From Oscillospiraceae bacterium (GTDB taxonomy: Bacteria; Bacillota; Clostridia; Oscillospirales; Acutalibacteraceae): DNA of 45,529 bases. The notes below the pieces were generated by a model that ran no database searches, was not told the DNA's origin, and worked only from the letters and a program-made list of their open reading frames with translations. The translations under genes were made by a program, and so were the position numbers. Below are positions 16,450 through 24,478 of this stretch, piece after piece. The stretch is from the NCBI GenBank assembly GCA_029218825.1, contig JAQXSC010000006.1:1-45529 (forward strand), given 5' to 3'. How positions within the stretch are numbered: the first letter of the stretch is position 1; every line of letters begins with the position of its first letter.

Positions 16450-18714
16450 TTATTCAGGTTGTAAAAGTGATTTTTGAATTGTCGTTACATCTCTTATATC
16501 AACAACATCGTTTTCATTGAAGTCCGCATTTGCCTTTGCTCTGTTGGAGAAAGCAACTAATTCTACAAGATATTTCTGAATTGCAGTAGCATCCTTAATG
16601 TCAACAGATAAGTCCTCGTTAACGTCACCAAGTTCATAGAAAGCAACATAGAATTTATCGTTTTTTAATGTGATAGTAACCTTTGTGTCCTCTGTAGGTG
16701 TGCAACCGGCGTTGTTGTGGATTCCCTCTTTATGAACGTACTTCAATGTAACCTCATCTGTTAAATCAGGGTCATAGTAGGTGTTGTTGCTGTCAACAAT
16801 TTTGAACTTGTAGTATGTGTCAGCCTTGAAAGTAATGTCAATGTAATATGTGCCGTCGCCATTGTCCTTTAATTGATAGTTTTTATCCTTAACAATCCAA
16901 CCGCCAAAACCGTCACCCTGAATGAAGTAATCTATTTCCGGTTCAGGCTCTGTGGAAGTAGGGTTAGTGGGAGTTGTTATAATCTCGCTGTTGTAATAAT
17001 CGCTTATCCAATTTGCCCTTGCCTCTGTCCAATCGTACAGGTGCTGAACTTCACCGCTGTAGTCCTTAGAGTATCTTGCAGTCAGTCCGGAATTGTTGTT
17101 ACTGCAATACCATGCAAAATCCCACATAATGTAGTTGTTATATGTGGATTTGCCGATGCTGTCTGCGTATTGATTTATACTCTTTAATTTGCCCATATTA
17201 GGAGTACCGCCGTTGAGCAGAATGTTAATTGCCGGTACAAATTTATCTTGCCAAATTTCTTTGCAAACGTCCTCAAAGGTTTTGCCCTCTGAAGTTTTAC
17301 CGCTTGTGGTAAAAGCCTTGCCGTAAGGGTTTACTGTTCTGTTGAAGGTTGCAAGTCTTGTGGTCCAACCTTTGTAGTTGCAGGTGGAAGTACTGCAACC
17401 GTCACGAGTGCAGTCAACTGCACCTAACATAGAGTCGCAGTCCCACAAAGGACTTGCATAGAATTTCTTTTCCTGTGCATTGTATGTAAAGTATGTGCTT
17501 GTGTAACCGCCGTCACAGTTCTTGCCGAAGTCCTGTAGCAGATACATTGTTGCAAGACTGTTTATATCGCAAATATTCTCCAGGTCAGCCATAGTGCCGT
17601 TGTATAAAGCGTCCTCAAGTTTTTGGTAGGTTTCCTTTATGTAGTTGTATTTAGGCACCATTGTCTGATCCCCTTCGTTGTAGCCGTCAAGGTCAGGAGA
17701 TTTGCATACTACCACATATTTTTTATTGGTTTTGAAGTAAACGTCATTTGCGTAGTTCCATACGTCAACCTCAACTGTAAAGTTAAAGTCGCTGTCCTGT
17801 GTATCCGAAGTATCCTGTAGGGCAATCATTGAGTTCTTGCCCAAGTCAACCTTTTGTGTAGATAAATAGCAACCGCGGTAAATGCCGTTTACATAGAAGT
17901 CAACAAAACTTGATTTAGGAGCATAGAGAGAGCCAACCTCGTCAGCAAAGTCATACATAATTTTATTTCTCAACAAGGTAGAATCCTTTGCATTTGAAAT
18001 CAGAGAGAACTTTTTGGAAGTAACGCTGCCTATAGTAGTAGAAGCTTTGAATGTTACATTAAAAGGCTTTTTATCGCTGTATGTCCAGTTTGTGTTACCT
18101 CTGCCTTTGATTTTCTTTAGGGTAGTGTTTTCAATACCCTTTGAGCCTGTGATTGCACAGCCTGAACCTGATACGGAGTTTTCCTTGTTTTCCGTAAGGA
18201 AAGAGTAAAAGTCGGTGTTTACGGTGTTGCCGTCACAGTCAACGTAACTGTTTGTAATGTCGTTAATATAAATTGACGATTCCGTATCGCTTTTGTAAAT
18301 CTCCAATGTGTATTCAGTTGCGCCACGGGTTACGGTTATAGGCTCACCCTCAATATAGCCTACAATTTCCGCAGTTTGAGGTTTAATTTCAGTGCCGTTT
18401 ACAAAAACGCTTTCGCTGTAATTGTTGTAAAGTTCAACTTGTGTGTCAGAGGAAATTGCAGGTAAAAACAGGTACTTTACATTTGTTTTAGCATTAATTC
18501 CTGCAAAATTCTCCCACTTTTGCCAAGCCTCTTTACTGTCGCTGCCTACGTTTCCGTGTGCAAAAATTCCGCTGTTATCTCCTGCAAAGTAGGGGTAAGC
18601 GTCTGCATTTACAGTTGCCGTTTCCTCAACTGCATTTGCAACAATTCCTAAAGATAAAATTATTGAAATACATAAAAACAGGGATATAATTTTTTTACTG
18701 TAATTGAATTTCAT
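16450..18714 (-). CDS. Secreted CotH-kinase-family protein with C-terminal dockerin
   Basis: Exported protein of 754 residues. The signal peptide is residues 1-28. Residues about 200-565 match the CotH (spore coat H) kinase-like family: GRGNTNW (204-210), KKFSLISNAKDSTLLRNK (234-251), the 'YRGCYLSTQKVDLGKNS' loop, and SPLWDCDSMLG (421-431) with the metal-binding Asp pair. A Pro/Thr linker (about 576-594) leads to a beta-rich module (about 595-690, unassigned). The end (696-751) is a type I dockerin with two Ca2+ loops, DVNEDLSVDIKD and DFNENDVVDIRD. The dockerin predicts attachment to a cohesin scaffold outside the cell. CotH proteins phosphorylate coat proteins in Bacillus; the extracellular substrate here is unknown. 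Confidence 0.88.
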   Translation of the reverse strand: MKFNYSKKIISLFLCISIILSLGIVANAVEETATVNADAYPYFAGDNSGIFAHGNVGSDSKEAWQKWENFAGINAKTNVKYLFLPAISSDTQVELYNNYSESVFVNGTEIKPQTAEIVGYIEGEPITVTRGATEYTLEIYKSDTESSIYINDITNSYVDCDGNTVNTDFYSFLTENKENSVSGSGCAITGSKGIENTTLKKIKGRGNTNWTYSDKKPFNVTFKASTTIGSVTSKKFSLISNAKDSTLLRNKIMYDFADEVGSLYAPKSSFVDFYVNGIYRGCYLSTQKVDLGKNSMIALQDTSDTQDSDFNFTVEVDVWNYANDVYFKTNKKYVVVCKSPDLDGYNEGDQTMVPKYNYIKETYQKLEDALYNGTMADLENICDINSLATMYLLQDFGKNCDGGYTSTYFTYNAQEKKFYASPLWDCDSMLGAVDCTRDGCSTSTCNYKGWTTRLATFNRTVNPYGKAFTTSGKTSEGKTFEDVCKEIWQDKFVPAINILLNGGTPNMGKLKSINQYADSIGKSTYNNYIMWDFAWYCSNNNSGLTARYSKDYSGEVQHLYDWTEARANWISDYYNSEIITTPTNPTSTEPEPEIDYFIQGDGFGGWIVKDKNYQLKDNGDGTYYIDITFKADTYYKFKIVDSNNTYYDPDLTDEVTLKYVHKEGIHNNAGCTPTEDTKVTITLKNDKFYVAFYELGDVNEDLSVDIKDATAIQKYLVELVAFSNRAKANADFNENDVVDIRDVTTIQKSLLQPE

Positions 18715-18762
18715 AACAATAACCTGCCTATACTTATATTGTTGCGCATATTACACAGTTTC

Positions 18763-18791
18763 AGTATAATCTATTCCAAAAATTCCGTCAA
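18763..18791 (-). promoter_or_regulatory. Sigma-A promoter for CotH-dockerin gene
   Basis: On the minus strand TTGACG (complement of 18786-18791) and TATACT (complement of 18763-18768) are 17 bp apart, about 50 bp upstream of the ATG, which has GGCAGG as ribosome binding site. Confidence 0.7.
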
Positions 18792-18906
18792 TATATTTTA
18801 CTTAATTTCATATAATTATCACAATTTGGGTATATTATTTTTTAGCAAATTGCTTTACCATATTTTGGTCTTAAATACACAGCACTTTTGTTACAGGAGG
18901 CACTAA

Positions 18907-21573
18907 ATGTTAAGTTTAAAGAACATAACAAAGGACTACCGGGTAGGTACAAATACTGTACGAGCCTTGCGCGGAGTAAGTATTGATTTTCGTGAAAATG
19001 AGTTTGTATCAATACTGGGTCAGTCCGGTTGCGGTAAAACAACTCTGCTTAATATCATCGGAGGACTTGACCAATATACAGATGGTGACCTTGTAATTAA
19101 CGGAAAATCCACAAAGGATTTTAAAGATAAAGATTGGGATACCTACCGCAACCACAGCATCGGTTTTGTATTCCAGAGTTACAACCTTATTGCCCATCAA
19201 TCGGTGCTTTCAAATGTAGAACTTGCCCTTACCTTAACAGGTGTGTCAAAGTCCGAGAGAAAGAAACGTGCCGTTGAGGCTTTGGAAAAGGTGGGTCTTG
19301 GAGATCAACTTAATAAAAAACCAAACCAGATGTCCGGCGGACAGATGCAGAGAGTTGCAATAGCCAGGGCCCTTGTAAACAACCCTGATATTTTACTTGC
19401 AGATGAGCCTACAGGTGCGTTGGATTCTGAAACCAGCGTTCAGATTATGGAACTTTTAAAGGAAGTTTCAAAGGACAGGCTTGTTATTATGGTAACTCAC
19501 AATCCTGAACTTGCTCAAAAGTATTCTACAAGAATTATCAATCTCCTTGACGGTGTAGTTACAAATGACAGTATGCCCTATGCAGATGAAACACCGAAAG
19601 TTCCAAAGAAAACTCCAAAGAAAACTCCAAAGAAAAAGAAAGAAAAAAATACCTCAATGTCCTTCTTAACTGCATTAGGATTGAGTTTTAACAACCTTAG
19701 AACAAAGAAAACAAGAACATTCCTTGTGTCCTTTGCAGGTTCAATCGGCATTATCGGAATTGCGCTGATTTTATCTTTGTCAAACGGTATTCAACTGTAT
19801 ATCCAAGGCGTTCAGCAGGAAACTCTGACGTCCTATCCAATCAGCATTATGGACGAAACAAACGATATGAGCAGTATGATGTCTGCTTTTATTGATTTGA
19901 ACACAGAAAACACGGATACCCTTGATAATGCAACAAAGTCCAATAATATTATGACTGATGTTCTTGACGCTATGGTAGGCGGTACAACGGAAAATAACCT
20001 TGAATCATTTAAAAAGTACATTGAAAGTGATAAATGTGATATTTACGATTATGTATCCGATATTACTTACGAGTACAGCACTCCAATGCATATTTACCGC
20101 GCCAATACAAAGGACGGCTTGAAACAGGTAAATCCTTCAACACTTTACTCCGATTTAGGCTTTAATACTTCTCCTACAACCGAGCAAAGCGTAGTAAGTT
20201 TCGGACAGGGTCAAATGGGTGAAACTAACGTGTGGACGCAACTTTCCGCAAATGATAACGCATTAGACGCAAGTTTTACAGTTGAAAGGGGCAGATTGCC
20301 GAAAAAATACAACGAGGTAGTTATTATCCTTGACAAAAACGGTGAGATAAGCGACTACACCCTTTACAGTTTGGGCTTAATGAATCAGGATAAGTTAATT
20401 GATAATCTGAAAAAATCTGTTGCCGGTAAGAAAACAGAAAAGATTGGCGAAAAAGTTTTGTCCTATGATAAACTGATGAATCAAAAGTATAAACTGTTAA
20501 TCAACACAGATTACTACAGCAAAAATTCTGACGGAACATGGGAGAGTCACGCTGAGGATAATCCCTATATTATAAACAAGTTGAAAGATTCATTAAAACT
20601 AAAGGTTGTAGGTATTGTAAAATCGGCAGATTCTAATACTGCTGTCAGTCAATACGGCGGTGTAGGTTACAGAACGGATTTAACAAAATATCTTGTAGAT
20701 AAGGTAAACGAAAGTGAAATCGTAAAGTGGCAAAAAGATAACAAGGACACCGATGTATTTACAGGCATTGATTTTCCGAAAGAGGACGAAGAGGAAAAAC
20801 CTATAACAATAGAGGACGTTTATGCATATATCGGTACTCTGGATATGGCTTCTCAACAGCAGTACACAGCATATATACAGCAGATGCAAATGGGCGGTAT
20901 GACCGACGATGAAATCGCAAAAGCCTTTGGCGATTCTATCAAGAAAAGCACAACAACCGAAAACACCTACGAGGGCAACCTTGAAACTTTAGGCGTTGCA
21001 GATTTAGACTCTCCATCGAATATAAACATTTATCCTCTTGATTTTGAAAGCAAGGACGATATTGAGAAAATTATCAGAAAGTATAACAACAAGGTAAAAG
21101 AGGCGGATAAAATCAGTTATACCGATTATATCGGACTTATGATGAAATCCGTTACAACAATGATTAACGCAATCAGTTATGTGCTTATCGGATTTGTATC
21201 AATTTCTCTGATTGTATCTTCCATTATGATTGGCATTATCACATATATTTCCGTACTTGAGCGTACCAAGGAAATCGGTATTCTCCGTGCTATCGGTGCA
21301 AGAAAACGTGATATAAGCCGAGTGTTCAACGCAGAAACCTTGATTATCGGCTTTGTGTCAGGATTGCTGGGAATAGGTGTTACTGTGCTTTTGAATGTTC
21401 CCATTAATATTGTTGTGGAAAATATGACAGAGGTGGCGGATGTTGCTATGTTGCCTTGGGTTGCAGGAGTGGTGCTTATTGTAATCAGTATGGTGCTGAC
21501 CTTTGTAGCCGGACTGGTTCCTGCAAGAATCGCCGCTAAAAAAGACCCTGTAATCGCACTGAGAAATGAATAA
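18907..21573 (+). CDS. Fused ABC transporter ATPase/FtsX-type permease
   Basis: Single polypeptide of 888 residues combining both halves of a MacB/LolCDE-like ABC system. The N-terminal ATPase (1-225) has Walker A GQSGCGKTT (38-46), signature MSGGQMQRV (142-150), Walker B ILLADEPTG (162-170) and the H-loop His 198. A lysine/proline-rich linker with repeated KTPK units (about 229-248) joins the first transmembrane helix (about 272-292). A roughly 450-residue extracytoplasmic domain follows, then three C-terminal helices with the FtsX-type 'ERTKEIGILRAIGARKRDI' segment. Such proteins act as mechanotransmitters or exporters of peptides or lipids rather than importers. The ATG follows CAGGAGG. 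It lies between two dockerin genes but has no visible functional tie to them. Confidence 0.92.
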   Translation: MLSLKNITKDYRVGTNTVRALRGVSIDFRENEFVSILGQSGCGKTTLLNIIGGLDQYTDGDLVINGKSTKDFKDKDWDTYRNHSIGFVFQSYNLIAHQSVLSNVELALTLTGVSKSERKKRAVEALEKVGLGDQLNKKPNQMSGGQMQRVAIARALVNNPDILLADEPTGALDSETSVQIMELLKEVSKDRLVIMVTHNPELAQKYSTRIINLLDGVVTNDSMPYADETPKVPKKTPKKTPKKKKEKNTSMSFLTALGLSFNNLRTKKTRTFLVSFAGSIGIIGIALILSLSNGIQLYIQGVQQETLTSYPISIMDETNDMSSMMSAFIDLNTENTDTLDNATKSNNIMTDVLDAMVGGTTENNLESFKKYIESDKCDIYDYVSDITYEYSTPMHIYRANTKDGLKQVNPSTLYSDLGFNTSPTTEQSVVSFGQGQMGETNVWTQLSANDNALDASFTVERGRLPKKYNEVVIILDKNGEISDYTLYSLGLMNQDKLIDNLKKSVAGKKTEKIGEKVLSYDKLMNQKYKLLINTDYYSKNSDGTWESHAEDNPYIINKLKDSLKLKVVGIVKSADSNTAVSQYGGVGYRTDLTKYLVDKVNESEIVKWQKDNKDTDVFTGIDFPKEDEEEKPITIEDVYAYIGTLDMASQQQYTAYIQQMQMGGMTDDEIAKAFGDSIKKSTTTENTYEGNLETLGVADLDSPSNINIYPLDFESKDDIEKIIRKYNNKVKEADKISYTDYIGLMMKSVTTMINAISYVLIGFVSISLIVSSIMIGIITYISVLERTKEIGILRAIGARKRDISRVFNAETLIIGFVSGLLGIGVTVLLNVPINIVVENMTEVADVAMLPWVAGVVLIVISMVLTFVAGLVPARIAAKKDPVIALRNE

Positions 21574-21677
21574 AAAGCTGAGTATCAAAATCAAACTTAA
21601 TGCTAAATTTCTAAGGCATAAAAACTGTTGTGACGAGAATGGTAATCTCACATACAAAACATTTATGTTATGAAAAT

Positions 21678-21732
21678 CGGCATACACACTACCTTTGTAA
21701 TAATGTAACAGGTAAGGTGTATGCCGTTTTTT
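21678..21732 (+). terminator. Terminator downstream of fused ABC gene
   Basis: The outer stem CGGCATACAC (21678-21687) pairs with GTGTATGCCG; an inner TACCT/AGGTA stem gives a long, bulged hairpin, followed by TTTTTTG. It lies about 105 bp after the ABC stop; the sequence between holds no other feature I recognise. Confidence 0.75.
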
Positions 21733-21741
21733 GTTGTGTTT

Positions 21742-21957
21742 TTATGCCGTAAATCCCACTAACCACTTGTATGCTTGGGGAAAATATTCCGACCATGCAG
21801 CTTCGTTATGATCTTTTGCGGTATCTATAAGTTTATTAAGTTTATCTTTAGGAAAACTGTTTTCTGACATTTTATTGTAAACCAAATCTACATAAGGAAT
21901 TGTATCTTTCTCCATTTGGTTCTCTCCGCCGGTATAAAGAAAAACTTTCGGATCAAC
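21742..21957 (-). pseudogene. C-terminal remnant of an esterase D/feruloyl-esterase-type hydrolase
   Basis: On the minus strand a frame of about 70 codons ends in TAA at 21742-21744 and reads DPKVFLYTGGENQME, then KLNKLIDTAKDHNEAAW and 'EYFPQAYKWLVGF'. This is the C-terminal pattern of the putative esterase (PF00756, esterase D) alpha/beta hydrolases, where the catalytic His precedes 'EAAW...FP.A..WL'. The frame is closed upstream by a TGA just before the remnant, and no nucleophile GxSxG or start region exists in the adjacent AT-rich DNA. It is therefore a decayed or truncated gene next to the GH13 amylase, probably once a polysaccharide esterase. The family call is from short motifs. Confidence 0.6.
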
Positions 21958-22036
21958 TCAAGTATAGAAAAAACATTTTTTGTGTCAAGTAATATATAAC
22001 AAAAACTCCTTCGATTCGAATACTTTATTATTAACC

Positions 22037-22065
22037 TTGACAGATAAAATTAATATCACTATAAT
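22037..22065 (+). promoter_or_regulatory. Consensus sigma-A promoter for GH13 amylase
   Basis: Perfect TTGACA (22037-22042) and TATAAT (22060-22065) with a 17-bp spacer. An 11-nt odd palindrome TTCGA-T-TCGAA (22010-22020) lies just upstream of the -35 and may be a regulator site. Confidence 0.88.
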
Positions 22066-22115
22066 TTAAATGGAATATAAATTTCCGCAAAAAAAACTAT
22101 TAGTGAGGATTAAAA

Positions 22116-24281
22116 ATGCTTAATATGACAAAAAGATTGATAAGCGTATTTTTGATTGTTTCTATTGTCTTCTCTTGCTTTGTATTAAATGTACAAGCGG
22201 CTGAAAGAGAGGAAGTTTCTTCCGGTATCACCTACCTCTTCGGTGATGTTGATAATGACAATTCAATAACAATTAAAGATTCTACTGCCATTCAAAAGTA
22301 TCTTGTAGGATTACAAAATTTTAATGAAGTATCAAAACACATCTCCGATGTTGATAATTCCGGTGATATAGATATTAGAGATGTTACGCAGATTCAAAAG
22401 TATGTTGCAAACCTGATAGATGAATTTCCGGCAGGTGAATACTACACTATCGGCAATACAGATTGGCGTACATCTACAATAAGTTATGAGATTTTTGTCC
22501 GTAGTTTCTGCGATAGTGACGGGGACGGAATCGGCGATTTCAGAGGTATTGCTTCAAAGGCTTCTTATCTCAAGGACCTTAATGTGGGTTGTGTATGGCT
22601 TATGCCCATTCATGAATCCCCCTCGTACCACGGCTATGATGTAATTGATTACTATTCAACTAATGAGGATTACGGCACAATAGATGATTTTAAATATATG
22701 CTGGATGTACTGCATCAGAATGATATAAAAGTTCTGATAGATTTTGTTGCAAACCATTCTTCATCACAAAACAAGTGGTTTATTGACGCTTTAAGCAATC
22801 CCGACAGTCCCTATGCTGATTATTACGAATTTACGGATGAACCGGATTCAACTTCAGGCTGGAGATATAACGAAAAGTACGATAAATATTACAGAGGTAA
22901 TTTTTCAGAGGGTATGCCTGACCTAAACTTCAAAAACAAAGCCGTATGGACAGAAATGAAAAATGCTGCCGGATACTGGCTTGATACGGGAGTTGACGGA
23001 TTCAGACTTGACGCTTCAATGCATATTGATCCGGATTGGTCGATTACCCACGCATGGTGGCAAGATTTTGAAAGCTATGTAAAGTCAAAAAATCCTGAGG
23101 CATTTGTTGTAGGTGAAAACTGGACAACGGATACAGATGCTGTTGCCTCCTTTTTTGCCGATATGGATTCTTCATTTGATTTCCCACTTCAGGATCAGAT
23201 GATGAAACTTGCAGGAGGTCAGCAACTAAATATTGTGGGCTTTGTAAACAGGGAATTAAAAAAACAAGAAGCCTATGCAAATAATACTCCAAATGTTCCA
23301 AAAACATCTGTAATGACAACATTTTTAAATAACCACGATCAAAAAAGAACCGTTTCCACTCTCGGCTCGGTTGAGAAAGCAAAACTTGCCGCCGCAATTC
23401 AGTTCACACTGCCGGGTATGCCGTTTATTTATTACGGAGAGGAGTTTGGACAGCAGAGTAACTATAATGACCCGAACAAACGAGAGCCTATGGACTGGTA
23501 CGCTTCCGCAAAAGGTGAAGGTATGTGTGTTCTTGACGAAGAGTTCTTTGGTGTGCCTTCACTATACACTATAGCAAATGACGGTATTTCCTTGGAAGAA
23601 GAAATTAATGACGAAAACAGTATATACAACTATTACAAAAAACTTACTCAGCTCCGCACGGATTATCCTATCTTCTTTGACGGTAATTATTTTGCAATAG
23701 AATCTAAAAGTTTGAATTGTTATACTGTTACTGATGAAAATTATCCTTACGGTATGTTTGTTGCGCATAATGTAACAGGAAGTAGACTAGAATTAAATAC
23801 ATTATATGATTTTACCGATTTGCTGAGTGGAAAAAGTTATAAGAAAGGCGATGCTGTTACAATTGCTCCTTACACAACAATCGTTGCAAAATATGACGGA
23901 GCAGATAAAAAGTTTTCGCTGTTCAAAGAAATACAAAGCAAGGATATTCCTGTTACATTTAATGTAACAATACCGGAAAAATTGCCGGAGGGTGCAAATG
24001 TAAGTATTGGTACTAATCTGAACGGTTGGAACCCTGCAGATACCGATTGGTTTATGAAAAAAATAGATGACCTTCACTATCAATTAACCGTAACTTTGGA
24101 CTCTACTTATGTGAATGAATCTTTTGAATATAAATATACAGTACAAATTGACGGTCAGAACAATGTATGGGCTTATACCGAGGGTGATGCAAACGGTAAG
24201 GATATAGGTAACCGTTATTATGCAATAGATTATGAGGATAATGTAATAAATGATACGGTATTATCATTTTTACGAATGTAG
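22116..24281 (+). CDS. Secreted GH13 alpha-amylase with N-terminal dockerin and starch-binding-like domain
   Basis: Extracellular alpha-glucan hydrolase of 721 residues. A signal peptide ends near residue 29. A type I dockerin (about 42-102) follows directly, with Ca2+ loops DVDNDNSITIKD and DVDNSGDIDIRD. The GH13 barrel spans about 120-515: region I DFVANH (209-214), region II GFRLDASMH with nucleophile Asp 299, region III VVGENW with acid/base Glu 334, and region IV NNHD with Asp 408. A C-terminal beta domain leads to a CBM20-like module (about 610-690, 'GTNLNGWNPADTDWFMKK' and 'FEYKYTV'). The dockerin is N-terminal rather than at the usual C-terminal position. Assembly into an amylosome-like complex with the cohesin partner of the CotH protein is inferred. 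GAGGA precedes the ATG. Confidence 0.93.
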   Translation: MLNMTKRLISVFLIVSIVFSCFVLNVQAAEREEVSSGITYLFGDVDNDNSITIKDSTAIQKYLVGLQNFNEVSKHISDVDNSGDIDIRDVTQIQKYVANLIDEFPAGEYYTIGNTDWRTSTISYEIFVRSFCDSDGDGIGDFRGIASKASYLKDLNVGCVWLMPIHESPSYHGYDVIDYYSTNEDYGTIDDFKYMLDVLHQNDIKVLIDFVANHSSSQNKWFIDALSNPDSPYADYYEFTDEPDSTSGWRYNEKYDKYYRGNFSEGMPDLNFKNKAVWTEMKNAAGYWLDTGVDGFRLDASMHIDPDWSITHAWWQDFESYVKSKNPEAFVVGENWTTDTDAVASFFADMDSSFDFPLQDQMMKLAGGQQLNIVGFVNRELKKQEAYANNTPNVPKTSVMTTFLNNHDQKRTVSTLGSVEKAKLAAAIQFTLPGMPFIYYGEEFGQQSNYNDPNKREPMDWYASAKGEGMCVLDEEFFGVPSLYTIANDGISLEEEINDENSIYNYYKKLTQLRTDYPIFFDGNYFAIESKSLNCYTVTDENYPYGMFVAHNVTGSRLELNTLYDFTDLLSGKSYKKGDAVTIAPYTTIVAKYDGADKKFSLFKEIQSKDIPVTFNVTIPEKLPEGANVSIGTNLNGWNPADTDWFMKKIDDLHYQLTVTLDSTYVNESFEYKYTVQIDGQNNVWAYTEGDANGKDIGNRYYAIDYEDNVINDTVLSFLRM

Positions 24282-24363
24282 ATTTTTAATATTTTTACAA
24301 GATGCATAATTGTTTTTCAATCACTGACAATTTTGACAATAAATTGAAGTTTACTATCAAACA

Positions 24364-24398
24364 AGAAAGCGTGCGCACCATATGCGTGCGCTTTCTTT
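24364..24398 (+). terminator. Terminator after GH13 amylase
   Basis: A GC-rich stem, AAAGCGTGCGCA with TGCGTGCGCTTT (two G-U pairs), has a CCATA loop, is extended by flanking AG/CT and ends in CTTT. It stands out from the AT-rich surroundings. Confidence 0.75.
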
Positions 24399-24441
24399 AG
24401 CCATCGCTCGCGCACACGCAGGGCGCAACTGAGCGGGCAAT

Positions 24442-24478
24442 AAAAAATCGCCCTGTGTAAAAGCAGGGCGATTTTATT
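24442..24478. terminator. Bidirectional terminator between GH13 and corA
   Basis: A 12-bp perfect stem (24444-24455 with 24464-24475, AAAATCGCCCTG/CAGGGCGATTTT) has an 8-nt loop and T-runs on both strands (A-run at 24442-24447). It would end corA transcription on the minus strand and catch readthrough from the amylase. Confidence 0.85.
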
